Shown here: in pieces, positions 45,022 through 54,088 of the stretch
Numbering within the stretch: the stretch's first letter is position 1
Layout: the number at the start of each line of letters is the position of its first letter
Source of the DNA: Tsukamurella paurometabola
GTDB taxonomy: Bacteria > Actinomycetota > Actinomycetes > Mycobacteriales > Mycobacteriaceae
NCBI RefSeq assembly: GCF_900631615.1
Contig: NZ_LR131273.1
Location: forward strand, 3,566,850 to 3,630,849
Reading direction: 5' to 3'
DNA: 64,000 nucleotides
Notes under the pieces: generated by a model
The model's input: the letters and a program-made list of their open reading frames with translations, nothing else
The model's database searches: none
Told to the model about the DNA's origin: nothing
Program-made: the position numbers and the translations under genes

Positions 45022-45819
45022 GTGACGGACCACACGCAACGACCCGCGGACCAGCTCTTCACGGAGCGGACCCCGCGGGTCGTTGCCGCTTCCAAGCTCC
45101 TCCGCGCCGCCGGCCGCCGGAAGGCCGGAAGATTCCTCGCCGAGGGCTCCAACGCCGTGACGTCGGCGCTGGCCGCGGGCCTGGTCGACGAGCTGTACGT
45201 CACCGAAGAGGGGGCCGCGCGGTACCCCGATCTGCTCACGGGCCGCGAGGTGTACGTGACCGAGCGCGCCATGCGCGGCCTGTCGGACACCGTCACCCCG
45301 CCCGGCATCGTGGCCGTCTGCCGGGCCCTGCCCGAGGCTGACGTGCCCGACGGTGCGCGACTGGTCGCCGTGCCCGTCGATGTCGCCGAGCCCGGCAACG
45401 CCGGCACCGTCATCCGCGTGGCAGACGCCGTGGGTGCCGACGCGGTGCTGCTCGCCGGAGACGCCGTCGACCCGATGAACGGCAAGGTCGTGCGCGCCTC
45501 CGCCGGATCCGTCTTCCACCTGCCCGTGGTCCAGGAACGCGATGCCGCCGCGGCGGTCGAGCAGCTCAGGGCCACCGGGCTGACGGTGCTCGCTACCGCC
45601 GCCGACGGCGAGGTCTCCCTCGACGATGCCGACGACCTGCTCGCCGGCCCCACCGCGTGGCTGTTCGGCAACGAGGCCCACGGTCTTCCGCGCGAGTTGC
45701 AGTCCCGCGCCGACCACCGCGTCGCCATCCCGATCCGTGGTCGCGCCGAGTCCCTCAACCTCGCGACCGCCGCGTCGATCTGCCTGTACGCCAGCTCCCG
45801 AGTGCAGAATCGGGGATAG
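45022..45819 (+). CDS. TrmH/SpoU-family rRNA methyltransferase
   Basis: 265 residues from a GTG one base after the rplT stop. The SPOUT motifs are present: VDVAEPGNAGTVIRVADAVG (motif 1), AWLFGNEAHGL (motif 2) and IPIRGRAESLNLATAASICL (motif 3). The N-terminal RNA-binding part starts RTPRVVAASKLLRAAGRRK. This is the tsnR/Rv1644 position, and 2'-O-methylation of 23S rRNA is likely; the exact nucleotide is unknown. Confidence 0.93.
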   Translation: MTDHTQRPADQLFTERTPRVVAASKLLRAAGRRKAGRFLAEGSNAVTSALAAGLVDELYVTEEGAARYPDLLTGREVYVTERAMRGLSDTVTPPGIVAVCRALPEADVPDGARLVAVPVDVAEPGNAGTVIRVADAVGADAVLLAGDAVDPMNGKVVRASAGSVFHLPVVQERDAAAAVEQLRATGLTVLATAADGEVSLDDADDLLAGPTAWLFGNEAHGLPRELQSRADHRVAIPIRGRAESLNLATAASICLYASSRVQNRG

Positions 45820-45875
45820 GTCCGCACCCGATCCGGGTAGGACTACTCATCCCTGACGGCGTCCGCGCCGGAAGC

Positions 45876-47249
45876 ATGGTGACCATGAGATTGCTGCCCG
45901 CCCGCGCCGCCGTCATCGACGGCACCCTGGACACCCGCGACCGTGCGATCGACGTCGCGCGCCTCGTGAGCCTGCTCGTCGTCATGTTCGGCCACTGCGT
46001 GCTCCTGCTCGCCACCGTCGCTCCGTCGGGCGTATGGGTGGGGAACACCCTCGGTGCGCAGCCCTCGCTCCAGCCGATCACGTGGATGGTGCAGGTCATG
46101 CCGTTGTTCTTCCTCGCCGGCGCCGCGAGCAGCGCCTACGGCCTGCAGCGGGGTACGCCGTGGGGCGGATGGCTGTTCGGCCGGGCGCAGCGGCTCGCCC
46201 GGCCGGTGTTCTGGTACCTCGCGTTCTGGACGGTCGCTCTGGCCGCGACCCGGGTGCTGCTGGGGGAGTCGAGCGCGGCGCGCCTCGGCGGCGAGTCCGT
46301 CGCGCTGCTGTGGTTCATCGGCGTGTACCTGCTGGTCCTGGCGTTCGTGCCGGCCCTGATGCGGTGCGGCGCCGCCGCGCTCGCCGGGGTCGTCGTGGCG
46401 CTGCTGGCCGCGTCCGCCCTGGTCGACGGTGCGCGGCTCGCCTCCGGAGCGATCGAGTGGGGATTCCCGAACTTCCTCATCGTGTGGCTGATCCCCGTCG
46501 TCATCGGGGTCGCGTATGCGCGGCGGCAGATCCGCACGCGGGTCGCACTCGTGATCGCGGCGGTCGCCTTCGCCGCCGCGCTCGCCGCAGTCGTTCTCGG
46601 ACCGTACGACGTGCCGCTCGTCGTGACCGGCACCGAGACCTTCTCCAACACCACGCCGCCGACCTTCCTGCTGGGCCTGCATTGCGTGTGGGTGAGCCTG
46701 CTCTTCGTCGCGGCGGCGCCCGCGATCGGCCGGTGGGCCAGGATCCCGCGGGTCTGGTACCCGATCGCCGTCGGCAACAGCGGCGCGATGACCCTCTACC
46801 TCTGGCACATCCCCGCGATCGCCGTCGCCGCCTTCGCCCTGCACGCCGTGGGCATCGACGCCGTCGACCCGGCCCAGGCGGGCTTCTGGGGCCTGATGGC
46901 GCTGCGCGCCATGGTGTTCGCCGTCGTGATGTTCGCGCTGTTCGTCCTGCTCTCGCCGCTCGAGCACCGGCGTCTGCCGTGGTGGGACGCGCGAGTCACG
47001 GCCTCCGGCCGTCGGGGTGCGAGCGTCGGCGGCCTCGTGTGCGCGGCCGGTGTGGCGGTGCTGCTCATGGCCAAGGAGGGACTCGGCGCGTCGCCGGGCT
47101 GGTGGTCGCTCACCGTGTTCGTGGTGGCGCTCCTCGGCGCACGGGCCTCGTGCGGGTCGGAGGCGGACACCGTCGGGCGCGGGACCGAGTCGCTCGACGA
47201 CGCCGCGGGTGTCGGCCTCACGCGTCCGCGGGCTGCAGGCCGGGGCTGA
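45876..47249 (+). CDS. Acyltransferase 3 family membrane protein
   Basis: 457 residues from ATG 45876; ATG 45885 is an alternative. The family start RDRAIDVARLVSLLVVMFGHC is present, and about ten to twelve hydrophobic helices follow. The conserved Arg-rich loop LFGRAQRLARPVFWY and the late TLYLWHIPAIAV support the call. Such proteins move acyl groups onto sugars or lipids of the envelope; the substrate is unknown. The 3' end overlaps the convergent Lrp gene by 32 bases. Confidence 0.85.
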   Translation: MVTMRLLPARAAVIDGTLDTRDRAIDVARLVSLLVVMFGHCVLLLATVAPSGVWVGNTLGAQPSLQPITWMVQVMPLFFLAGAASSAYGLQRGTPWGGWLFGRAQRLARPVFWYLAFWTVALAATRVLLGESSAARLGGESVALLWFIGVYLLVLAFVPALMRCGAAALAGVVVALLAASALVDGARLASGAIEWGFPNFLIVWLIPVVIGVAYARRQIRTRVALVIAAVAFAAALAAVVLGPYDVPLVVTGTETFSNTTPPTFLLGLHCVWVSLLFVAAAPAIGRWARIPRVWYPIAVGNSGAMTLYLWHIPAIAVAAFALHAVGIDAVDPAQAGFWGLMALRAMVFAVVMFALFVLLSPLEHRRLPWWDARVTASGRRGASVGGLVCAAGVAVLLMAKEGLGASPGWWSLTVFVVALLGARASCGSEADTVGRGTESLDDAAGVGLTRPRAAGRG

Positions 47250-47694
47250 GCGGCCGGGGCTTCACCGGGCTGGAGAAGACCACGTTCGTGGTGATGTGGC
47301 CGTAGGTGGCCAGTCCGCTCGCCAACTGCTCGAGGTGATCCATCGACCCCGCGACCACCTTGATCAGGTAGCAGTCCTCACCTGTCACGTGGTGCGCCTC
47401 GAGGACCTGCGGAACTCCGGCGAGGTACTCGTGGAAGGCGGCGGTCCGGCCGGGGCCGAAGCGCAGCCGGATGTAGGCGGTCACGTCGTGGCCGAGCGCC
47501 GCGGGCTCCACGACGGCCGTGTAGCCGCCGATCACGCCGGCATCGGTGAGGCGGCGGACGCGATCGGCGGTCGCAGACGGCGACAGGCCGACGCCTCGCG
47601 CCAGGTCCGCAGTCGTCGTGCGGCCGTCCTCGAGGAGGAGCGCGAGGATCGCGCGATCGGTGCCGTCGAGGGGAATCCGTGGATTGCTCGTCAC
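47218..47694 (-). CDS. Lrp/AsnC-family transcriptional regulator
   Basis: 158 residues from a GTG. The HTH is LDGTDRAILALLLEDGRTTT with LARGVGLSPSATADRVRRL. The RAM effector-binding domain has HHVTGEDCYLIKV, with an amino acid as the probable ligand. It is divergent from an MFS exporter gene and is its probable controller. Confidence 0.92.
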   Translation of the reverse strand: MTSNPRIPLDGTDRAILALLLEDGRTTTADLARGVGLSPSATADRVRRLTDAGVIGGYTAVVEPAALGHDVTAYIRLRFGPGRTAAFHEYLAGVPQVLEAHHVTGEDCYLIKVVAGSMDHLEQLASGLATYGHITTNVVFSSPVKPRPLSPGLQPADA

Positions 47695-47787
47695 TTCATC
47701 GAATCTACGCGAGAATCATCGGCGGCTTTGCGACATGACCGTGGATCATCGGTTCCGGCGGGCGTTCGACACTCCTATCGTCGTAGC
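47695..47787. promoter_or_regulatory. Divergent Lrp/MFS promoter region
   Basis: TATCGT (47776-47781) lies 6 bases before the MFS GTG, so that message is probably leaderless. ATCATCGG occurs twice as a direct repeat, 30 bases apart (47715 and 47745), near three helical turns, as could suit an Lrp multimer. Confidence 0.45.
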
Positions 47788-49242
47788 GTGACTGCATTCC
47801 GAGAATTCGACCGTCGCTCGACGGCCACCCTTGCCGCGGTCTGCCTCGCCGCCATGATGAGCGGTTTCGAGATCTCGAGCGTCCCCGTGATCCTCCCCAC
47901 CCTGGAGGCGAGTATCGGCGCCGATGCCGTTGCCCAGCAATGGATCGCCGACGGATACACCGTCGCCGTCGCGAGCGTGCTGATGGCCACGGGATCGCTC
48001 GCCGACAGGTTCGGGCGGCGCCGTGCCTTCGTCGTCGCGACCGTGCTGTTCACCGCCGCGACGCTGTTCTGCGGCCTCGTCACCGCGCCGGGGCCGCTGA
48101 TCGCCGCGCGAGTCCTGCAGGGCATCGGTGGTGGCGCAATGTTGACGACCCTCGTGGCGGTCCTGGCTCATGCCTTCCCCGCCGGACGCCCGCGCACCGT
48201 CGCCTTCGGGTTCTGGGGCGTCGTCTTCGGCGCGGGCCTCGGTTTCGGGCCCATCCTGGGCGGCCTGATCTCGTCGGCTTTCGGCTGGCAGTGGGTGTTC
48301 CTGGTGAACGTTCCGGTCGGCGTGGTCACCGTGGTGCTGATTCTGGCGGCGGTCCGCGAGTCGCGGGACACCGGCTCCGCGCGGGTCGACGTGCCCGGCG
48401 TGATCAGCCTGAGCGTGGCGGTGGCGGCGTGCGCCTTCGGCGTCACCGAGGGAGTCGCGGGCGGGCTCAGCGCGTCCGCACTCGCGGCCTTCGGTCTCAG
48501 CGCGATCGCAGCCGCCGTGTTCGTCGCGGTCGAGCGGTGGAGCGCGCATCCGATGGTGGACTTCGGTATCTTCGGCCACCGCGACTTCTCCGGGGCGCTC
48601 CTCGGTTCGGCCGGGATGAACTTCGCGTTCTGGCCCGCGATCGTCTACCTGCCGGCCTATCTGCAGGCGGGGCGCGGGTACTCGGTCGCCGGGGCGGGCC
48701 TGCTCCTACTGGGCTACACCCTCCCGACGCTGCTGTTGCCGCCGATCGCCGAACGCCTCGCCGTCCGGTACGGCGCGCGGCGCACGATTCCGGCGGGGCT
48801 CGCGACGATCGCCGCGGGGCTGTTCCTGGTGTGCGCAGGCGGCGTCGTCGTCGATGCGCCCGCCGTGCTCCTAGCCGGCTTCGCGGTGGCGGGCATCGGT
48901 CTCGGACTCACGAACACGCCCGTCACGAACACGATCACAGGCTCGGTGAGCGCCGACCGCGCCGGCATGGCATCCGGTCTCGACATGAGCGCCCGGATGG
49001 TCTCGCTGGCCGTGAACATCGCGGTGATGGGCGTGCTCTTCAACGCGGCCCCGTCTCCCACCGATGGACTGGCCCGCTTCACCCTGTACGGGGGCGTCGC
49101 GGCGGTGTTCTTCGCCGTCGCCAGCGCGGTGGTCTTCCGCCGCCCGACGAGGGCTATCGCCGGGGCGGGTCAGGCGGCGGACGTGCGCGTGCCGTGCGCC
49201 TCCGTGGCCGACGGTGCCGCCGCGGCACCGTCGGACGCCTGA
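47788..49242 (+). CDS. MFS drug transporter, DHA2 (14-helix) type
   Basis: 484 residues. Motif A between helices 2 and 3 reads GSLADRFGRRRAF; motif C in helix 5 reads GFWGVVFGAGLGFGPILGG, the antiporter signature. Length and hydrophobic pattern suit 14 helices. Proton-driven export of drugs or metabolites is the family role; an Lrp gene upstream suggests amino-acid-related control. Its tail is encoded inside a long palindrome shared with the convergent permease gene. Confidence 0.9.
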   Translation: MTAFREFDRRSTATLAAVCLAAMMSGFEISSVPVILPTLEASIGADAVAQQWIADGYTVAVASVLMATGSLADRFGRRRAFVVATVLFTAATLFCGLVTAPGPLIAARVLQGIGGGAMLTTLVAVLAHAFPAGRPRTVAFGFWGVVFGAGLGFGPILGGLISSAFGWQWVFLVNVPVGVVTVVLILAAVRESRDTGSARVDVPGVISLSVAVAACAFGVTEGVAGGLSASALAAFGLSAIAAAVFVAVERWSAHPMVDFGIFGHRDFSGALLGSAGMNFAFWPAIVYLPAYLQAGRGYSVAGAGLLLLGYTLPTLLLPPIAERLAVRYGARRTIPAGLATIAAGLFLVCAGGVVVDAPAVLLAGFAVAGIGLGLTNTPVTNTITGSVSADRAGMASGLDMSARMVSLAVNIAVMGVLFNAAPSPTDGLARFTLYGGVAAVFFAVASAVVFRRPTRAIAGAGQAADVRVPCASVADGAAAAPSDA

Positions 49243-50660
49243 CCGGTGCGTTCGACCTCGTCGGGGACCCCGACCGCGGGGCCCGCCGCCACGATCGACG
49301 GCTGCTCGGGCGCGCCGGGGAGAAGGACGTTGAACAGCAGGTTGAGGACCACCGCCACGATCGCGGCTGCGCTGATGCCCGAATGGAAGATCACCACGAA
49401 CCACGACGGGAAGGCGTGCCAGAAGTCCGTGGAGACGACCGGGATGAGCCCGAAGGCGATCGACGCCGCGACCACCAGCAGGTTGTTGTTGCCCTGGTAG
49501 TCGACCGTGGCGAGGGTGCGGATCCCGCTGGCCGCGACGGTGCCGAACAGGACGAACCCGGCGCCCCCGAGGACCGGCCCGGGGATCACGCTGAACGCGG
49601 CCGCCGCGATCGGGGACAGCCCGAGGAGCAGCAGGATCGCGCCGCCCGCGGCGACGGCGAACCGGCTCTTGATCCCGGTGAGTGCGACCAGCCCGACGTT
49701 CTGCGCGAACGCGGTGGCGGGAAAGGAGTTGAACACCGGCGCCAGCAGCGAGGACGCCATGTCTGCCCGCAACCCGTCGGCGACCCGACGCGAGTCGACC
49801 TTCGTGCTCACGACCTCGCCGACCGCCAGGATGTCCGCGGTGGTCTCGACCATCGTCACCAGGATCACGACGGTGAGCGAGACGATCGCGCCGATCTCGA
49901 ACATGGGCCCGCCGAAGGCGAAGGGATGGGGGAGGGAGAACACCGACGCAGACCCCACGGCGCCGACATCGGCGCGGCCGAGGATCAGGGCGACGACGGT
50001 GCCGACCACCAGCCCCAGCAGCACCGACAGCCGGGAGAACACACGCACCCTGCTGAGCAGGACGACGGCGAGGAACGTGAACATCGCGAGGCCGATGTTC
50101 GGGAGCGCGGCGAAATCCGGATTGGCCACCTTCCGCCCGTCGACGGTGACCGTCGGCTGCCCCGTGATCCATCCCGCCGCCACCGGCATGAGCGACAGGC
50201 CGATCACCGTGATGATCGACCCGGTGACGACCGGTGGGAAGAAGCGGATCACCCGCGCGAAGAACGGGGTGATGGCCAGACCGATCGCTGCCGCGACGAG
50301 CAACGATCCGAAGACGACACGGAGCCCGTTTTCGGGGTCGCCGGCGAGGATCGTGAGGATCGTCGACACGGTCGCGAAACTGGTGCCCTGCACCAGCGGC
50401 AACCTGCTGCCGAAGAACGGCACGGCGAGCGTCTGCAGCATCGTCGCCAGGCCGCTGACGAAGAGGCCGCTCGCGACGAGGAGCGCCTTCTGCGCGGTGT
50501 CCAAGCCGGCCGCGCCGCCCACGATCAGCGGGACGGCGATGACACCGCCGAACATCGCGAGGATGTGCTGGACCCCGTAGCCGAGAGTCTTCCCGACGCC
50601 CAGGTACTCGTCCTCGGGTCGCGTGTGCGGCGTGCCGTCGTCCGTCGTCGTGATCGCCAT
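49170..50660 (-). CDS. Uracil-xanthine permease family transporter (NCS2)
   Basis: 496 residues. The NCS2 signature is AQNVGLVALTGIKSR, and the N-terminal YGVQHILAMFGGVIAVPLIVG and the later VETTADILAVGE complete the family pattern. It imports a purine or pyrimidine with protons; which base is unclear. The last 24 codons overlap the MFS gene on the other strand. The ATG start follows no strong ribosome site. Confidence 0.92.
   Translation of the reverse strand: MAITTTDDGTPHTRPEDEYLGVGKTLGYGVQHILAMFGGVIAVPLIVGGAAGLDTAQKALLVASGLFVSGLATMLQTLAVPFFGSRLPLVQGTSFATVSTILTILAGDPENGLRVVFGSLLVAAAIGLAITPFFARVIRFFPPVVTGSIITVIGLSLMPVAAGWITGQPTVTVDGRKVANPDFAALPNIGLAMFTFLAVVLLSRVRVFSRLSVLLGLVVGTVVALILGRADVGAVGSASVFSLPHPFAFGGPMFEIGAIVSLTVVILVTMVETTADILAVGEVVSTKVDSRRVADGLRADMASSLLAPVFNSFPATAFAQNVGLVALTGIKSRFAVAAGGAILLLLGLSPIAAAAFSVIPGPVLGGAGFVLFGTVAASGIRTLATVDYQGNNNLLVVAASIAFGLIPVVSTDFWHAFPSWFVVIFHSGISAAAIVAVVLNLLFNVLLPGAPEQPSIVAAGPAVGVPDEVERTGQASDGAAAAPSATEAHGTRTSAA
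49208..49234. terminator. Palindrome inside overlapping gene ends
   Basis: A 27-base perfect palindrome with one central base: CCGACGGTGCCGC-C-GCGGCACCGTCGG. It is coding on both strands and lies at the ends of two convergent genes, where a two-way terminator would be expected. Confidence 0.65.
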
Positions 50661-50816
50661 GGCCCGACGGTAGGCAGCCCGATCCGCCGGTCGATTGCCT
50701 CGATGTGACGGCGGTGTTGCATCATGCGAGCGCGATGCTGCCCGGGTGCGCGCGGACCGAGGACGGTGTGTGGTGTGATAAACACAGAGTGTCGAATCAT
50801 GTGGAGGGAGATCGGG

Positions 50817-51071
50817 ATGAAGCGGATCGTCATCGCAGGAATCATCGGAATGGGCGCGATCGCCGTGCCGGCCGCAGCGGCTCAGGCGGCTCCGGGTGCA
50901 CCGGTCACGGTCACCTGTGACGTGTACGCGCAGCAGTTCGGCAACCAGTTCGCGTCGTTCGCGGGGACTGTGCACGGGACCGGGCCGAATCGCGCAGCCG
51001 CGCGCGCGAACGCGGAGTCGAAGATCTGGGGCCCGTACGGGTCGATGCCGTACGTGGCGAACTGCCGCTGA
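50817..51071 (+). CDS. Small secreted protein
   Basis: 84 residues, with a GGAGGGAGAT site before the ATG. A signal peptide (about 1-25, ending AQAAP) leads to a 58-residue mature protein with two Cys (VTCDVYAQ and VANCR), probably disulfide bonded. No family was recognised. Similar short exported proteins are common in Mycobacteriales. Confidence 0.7.
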   Translation: MKRIVIAGIIGMGAIAVPAAAAQAAPGAPVTVTCDVYAQQFGNQFASFAGTVHGTGPNRAAARANAESKIWGPYGSMPYVANCR

Positions 51072-51091
51072 GCCGGCGTACCGTCGGGGCC

Positions 51092-51496
51092 GTGACGAGG
51101 GCGGCACGCATCGAGGACGTGGCCGCGGTCGCGCTCGCCCTGCCGCGGGTGGTGGAGGTCGCGGCGTGGGGTGGCCGCCCGGCGTGGCAGGTGGGCAAGA
51201 AGGTGTTCTGCGGCAACCGGTCTCCGCGCCCGGACGCCGTCGACGATGCGGGCGTCCGGTTGGATGACGTGATTCTCATCCGCACGCCGGACGAGTCCGA
51301 CAAGCTCGCTCTCGTCCAGGCCGAGGGCCCGTTCTTCACCACGCCGCATTTCGACGGCTACAACGCGGTTCTGATCCGGGCGTCGCGCCTCGGTGAGATC
51401 ACCCGCGACGAGCTGGCCGAGGTCATCGAGGACGCGTGGTGCGCGTGCGCCCCGAAGACGGTCGTCAGGGCCTGGTTGGCTGAGCGCGCCCGCTGA
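51092..51496 (+). CDS. MmcQ/YjbR family protein
   Basis: 134 residues from a GTG. The fold is shown by VALALPRVVEVAAWGGRPAWQVGKKVF, FFTTPHFDGYNAVLIRAS, and the C-terminal DAWCACAPKTVVRAWL. The family has a CyaY-like DNA-binding fold with unproven roles. It overlaps the convergent DUF5360 gene by 32 bases. Confidence 0.85.
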   Translation: MTRAARIEDVAAVALALPRVVEVAAWGGRPAWQVGKKVFCGNRSPRPDAVDDAGVRLDDVILIRTPDESDKLALVQAEGPFFTTPHFDGYNAVLIRASRLGEITRDELAEVIEDAWCACAPKTVVRAWLAERAR

Positions 51497-51884
51497 CGCC
51501 CGGCGGGGTTCGGACGAGGCCGGCGACGACGATCGCCGGGGCCGCCATCAGCGCGATATTCGGTCCCCACCACGCGAGGTCGACATCGCCCGCGAACGCC
51601 CAGAACGAGATCGCCATGAGGCCCGCGCAGAACGTCAGGGTGCAACCGGCGGTGAGGACGATCCGCCCTGCCGCGGGGCGCGTACGCACGAGCCGCAGGC
51701 CCGCCGCGCCGAGACCGACGGCGAGCGCGTCGAGCGGGAGGAAGGACCAGTTCCACGCCTGCACGACGGGGCTCGAGTAGTCGCGGAAGCGCCACTGCTC
51801 GGGGACGGCGCCGGCGATGATCGCCGCCCAATAGGCGGCGAGGGCCAGGTCGACAGCGAGGAGCAACGCCTTCGCGGCCCTCAT
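51465..51884 (-). CDS. DUF5360 (YvaD-like) membrane protein
   Basis: 139 residues with four hydrophobic helices; YSSPVVQAWNWSFLPLD between the first two is a family hallmark. Its ATG overlaps the SMR stop (ATGA). In Bacillus subtilis yvaD, yvaE (SMR) and yvaF (TetR) form a similar set, so this is probably an accessory of the efflux module. Confidence 0.75.
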   Translation of the reverse strand: MRAAKALLLAVDLALAAYWAAIIAGAVPEQWRFRDYSSPVVQAWNWSFLPLDALAVGLGAAGLRLVRTRPAAGRIVLTAGCTLTFCAGLMAISFWAFAGDVDLAWWGPNIALMAAPAIVVAGLVRTPPGVSGRAQPTRP

Positions 51885-52213
51885 TCGGCGGCCGTCGACA
51901 GATTGATGATCGCGACACCGACCACCGTGATCGCCATGCCGAGGATCGTGCTCGCCGAGACGCGATCGCCGAACAGGACCGCCGCCGCAGCGGTGACCAG
52001 CACGGTCCCGGCCGCAGACCAGACCGCGTAGGCCACACCGACGGAGACCTCGCGGAGCGACAACCCGAGGAAGGCGAACGCGCCGAGGTAGCCGGGTATC
52101 ACGACGAGGAGCGGCCAGAGGTTCTTGTACCCGTCCGTCGCGCGGAGGGCGAGGGTGCCGGCGACCTCGCAGGCGACGGCCGCGGCGAGGAGTAGTGCAG
52201 CTGTGCGGGACAT
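51881..52213 (-). CDS. SMR-family multidrug efflux protein
   Basis: 110 residues, the usual SMR size, with four helices. The essential Glu lies in helix 1 (AVACEVAGTLALR), and the family segment VGVAYAVWSAAGTVLV is in helix 3. It starts at ATG 52213 with GGAGGTGGA upstream; a longer reading to 52261 would cross the operator. It exports cationic drugs as a dimer. The gene is controlled together with its divergent TetR gene. Confidence 0.92.
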   Translation of the reverse strand: MSRTAALLLAAAVACEVAGTLALRATDGYKNLWPLLVVIPGYLGAFAFLGLSLREVSVGVAYAVWSAAGTVLVTAAAAVLFGDRVSASTILGMAITVVGVAIINLSTAAE

Positions 52214-52227
52214 TCCACCTCCGAAGA

Positions 52228-52242
52228 ACCAGACCGGTTGGT
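52228..52242. promoter_or_regulatory. TetR operator of the SMR module
   Basis: ACCAGACCGGTTGGT: ACCA and TGGT are inverted around an ACCGGT core. It lies between the SMR and TetR genes and fits a TetR-family site. Confidence 0.6.
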
Positions 52243-52282
52243 ATGTTTCAAGATGAATCACGGACTGTCAAGAGGGGGACGG

Positions 52283-52912
52283 ATGCAGGAGAGGGCGGCG
52301 CGCACACGGGAGTCCCTCCTCGATGCGGCGGCGGAGATCGTCGATGCGCGAGGCTACGACGGTGCCGCGCTCACGGACGTCCTCGCGCGCGCCGGCGTGA
52401 CCAAGGGGGCGATGTATCACCATTTCCCGTCCAAGGCCGCCCTGGTCGGCGCCCTGGTCGAGGAGCAGTTCGCGCCCGCGCTGGCGGACCCGAGCGTTCC
52501 GGGGATGCCCGTCCTGCACGCGGCCGAAGTCACGTTCCAGGCGCTCGCCGCCAGTGTCGACGACGTCCGGTTCCGCGCCGCCCTCGGCGTGGTCATCGAT
52601 CGCCCGCATCCCGACCTCGCCCCGTGGGCGCGCCCCGTCGCCGACTGGTCCCACGCGTTCGCCGGTCTGTTCGCGGCCGCGCGGGACGCGGGCGACCTCG
52701 CCGCCGACGTCGACGTGACGGCCGAGGCGGAGGCGATCGTCGCGATGACGATCGGAGCCTTCTGCGTGGCCCGCGCCGTCGGCGAGCCGGCTCGCGCCCT
52801 CGCGGTCGCGACGACGGCCTGGGGGATGGTCGTCGATCGTGCCGTCGCGACGGACCGCCGCGCCGCGCACCGTCGGGCGCTGAGCGACCTGGTGGGCGCG
52901 TACCAGCGGTAA
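52283..52912 (+). CDS. TetR-family regulator of the SMR module
   Basis: 209 residues from ATG 52283, which has AGAGGGGG 5 bases upstream; ATG 52253 would be weaker. The HTH is ALTDVLARAGVTKGAMYHHF, which with FPSKAALVGALVEEQF is very typical. The C-terminal ligand pocket is undefined. It should repress the divergent SMR-DUF5360 operon until a drug binds. Confidence 0.9.
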   Translation: MQERAARTRESLLDAAAEIVDARGYDGAALTDVLARAGVTKGAMYHHFPSKAALVGALVEEQFAPALADPSVPGMPVLHAAEVTFQALAASVDDVRFRAALGVVIDRPHPDLAPWARPVADWSHAFAGLFAAARDAGDLAADVDVTAEAEAIVAMTIGAFCVARAVGEPARALAVATTAWGMVVDRAVATDRRAAHRRALSDLVGAYQR

Positions 52913-52949
52913 TGCGATTCCGTCCGGGGAACGCCGTCGACTACTCTGA

Positions 52950-54044
<1,095 letters not shown>

Positions 54045-54088
54045 GCGGCTCCCGTTCCCACAGCCTCACCAGGAGAAGGACTTCCACC

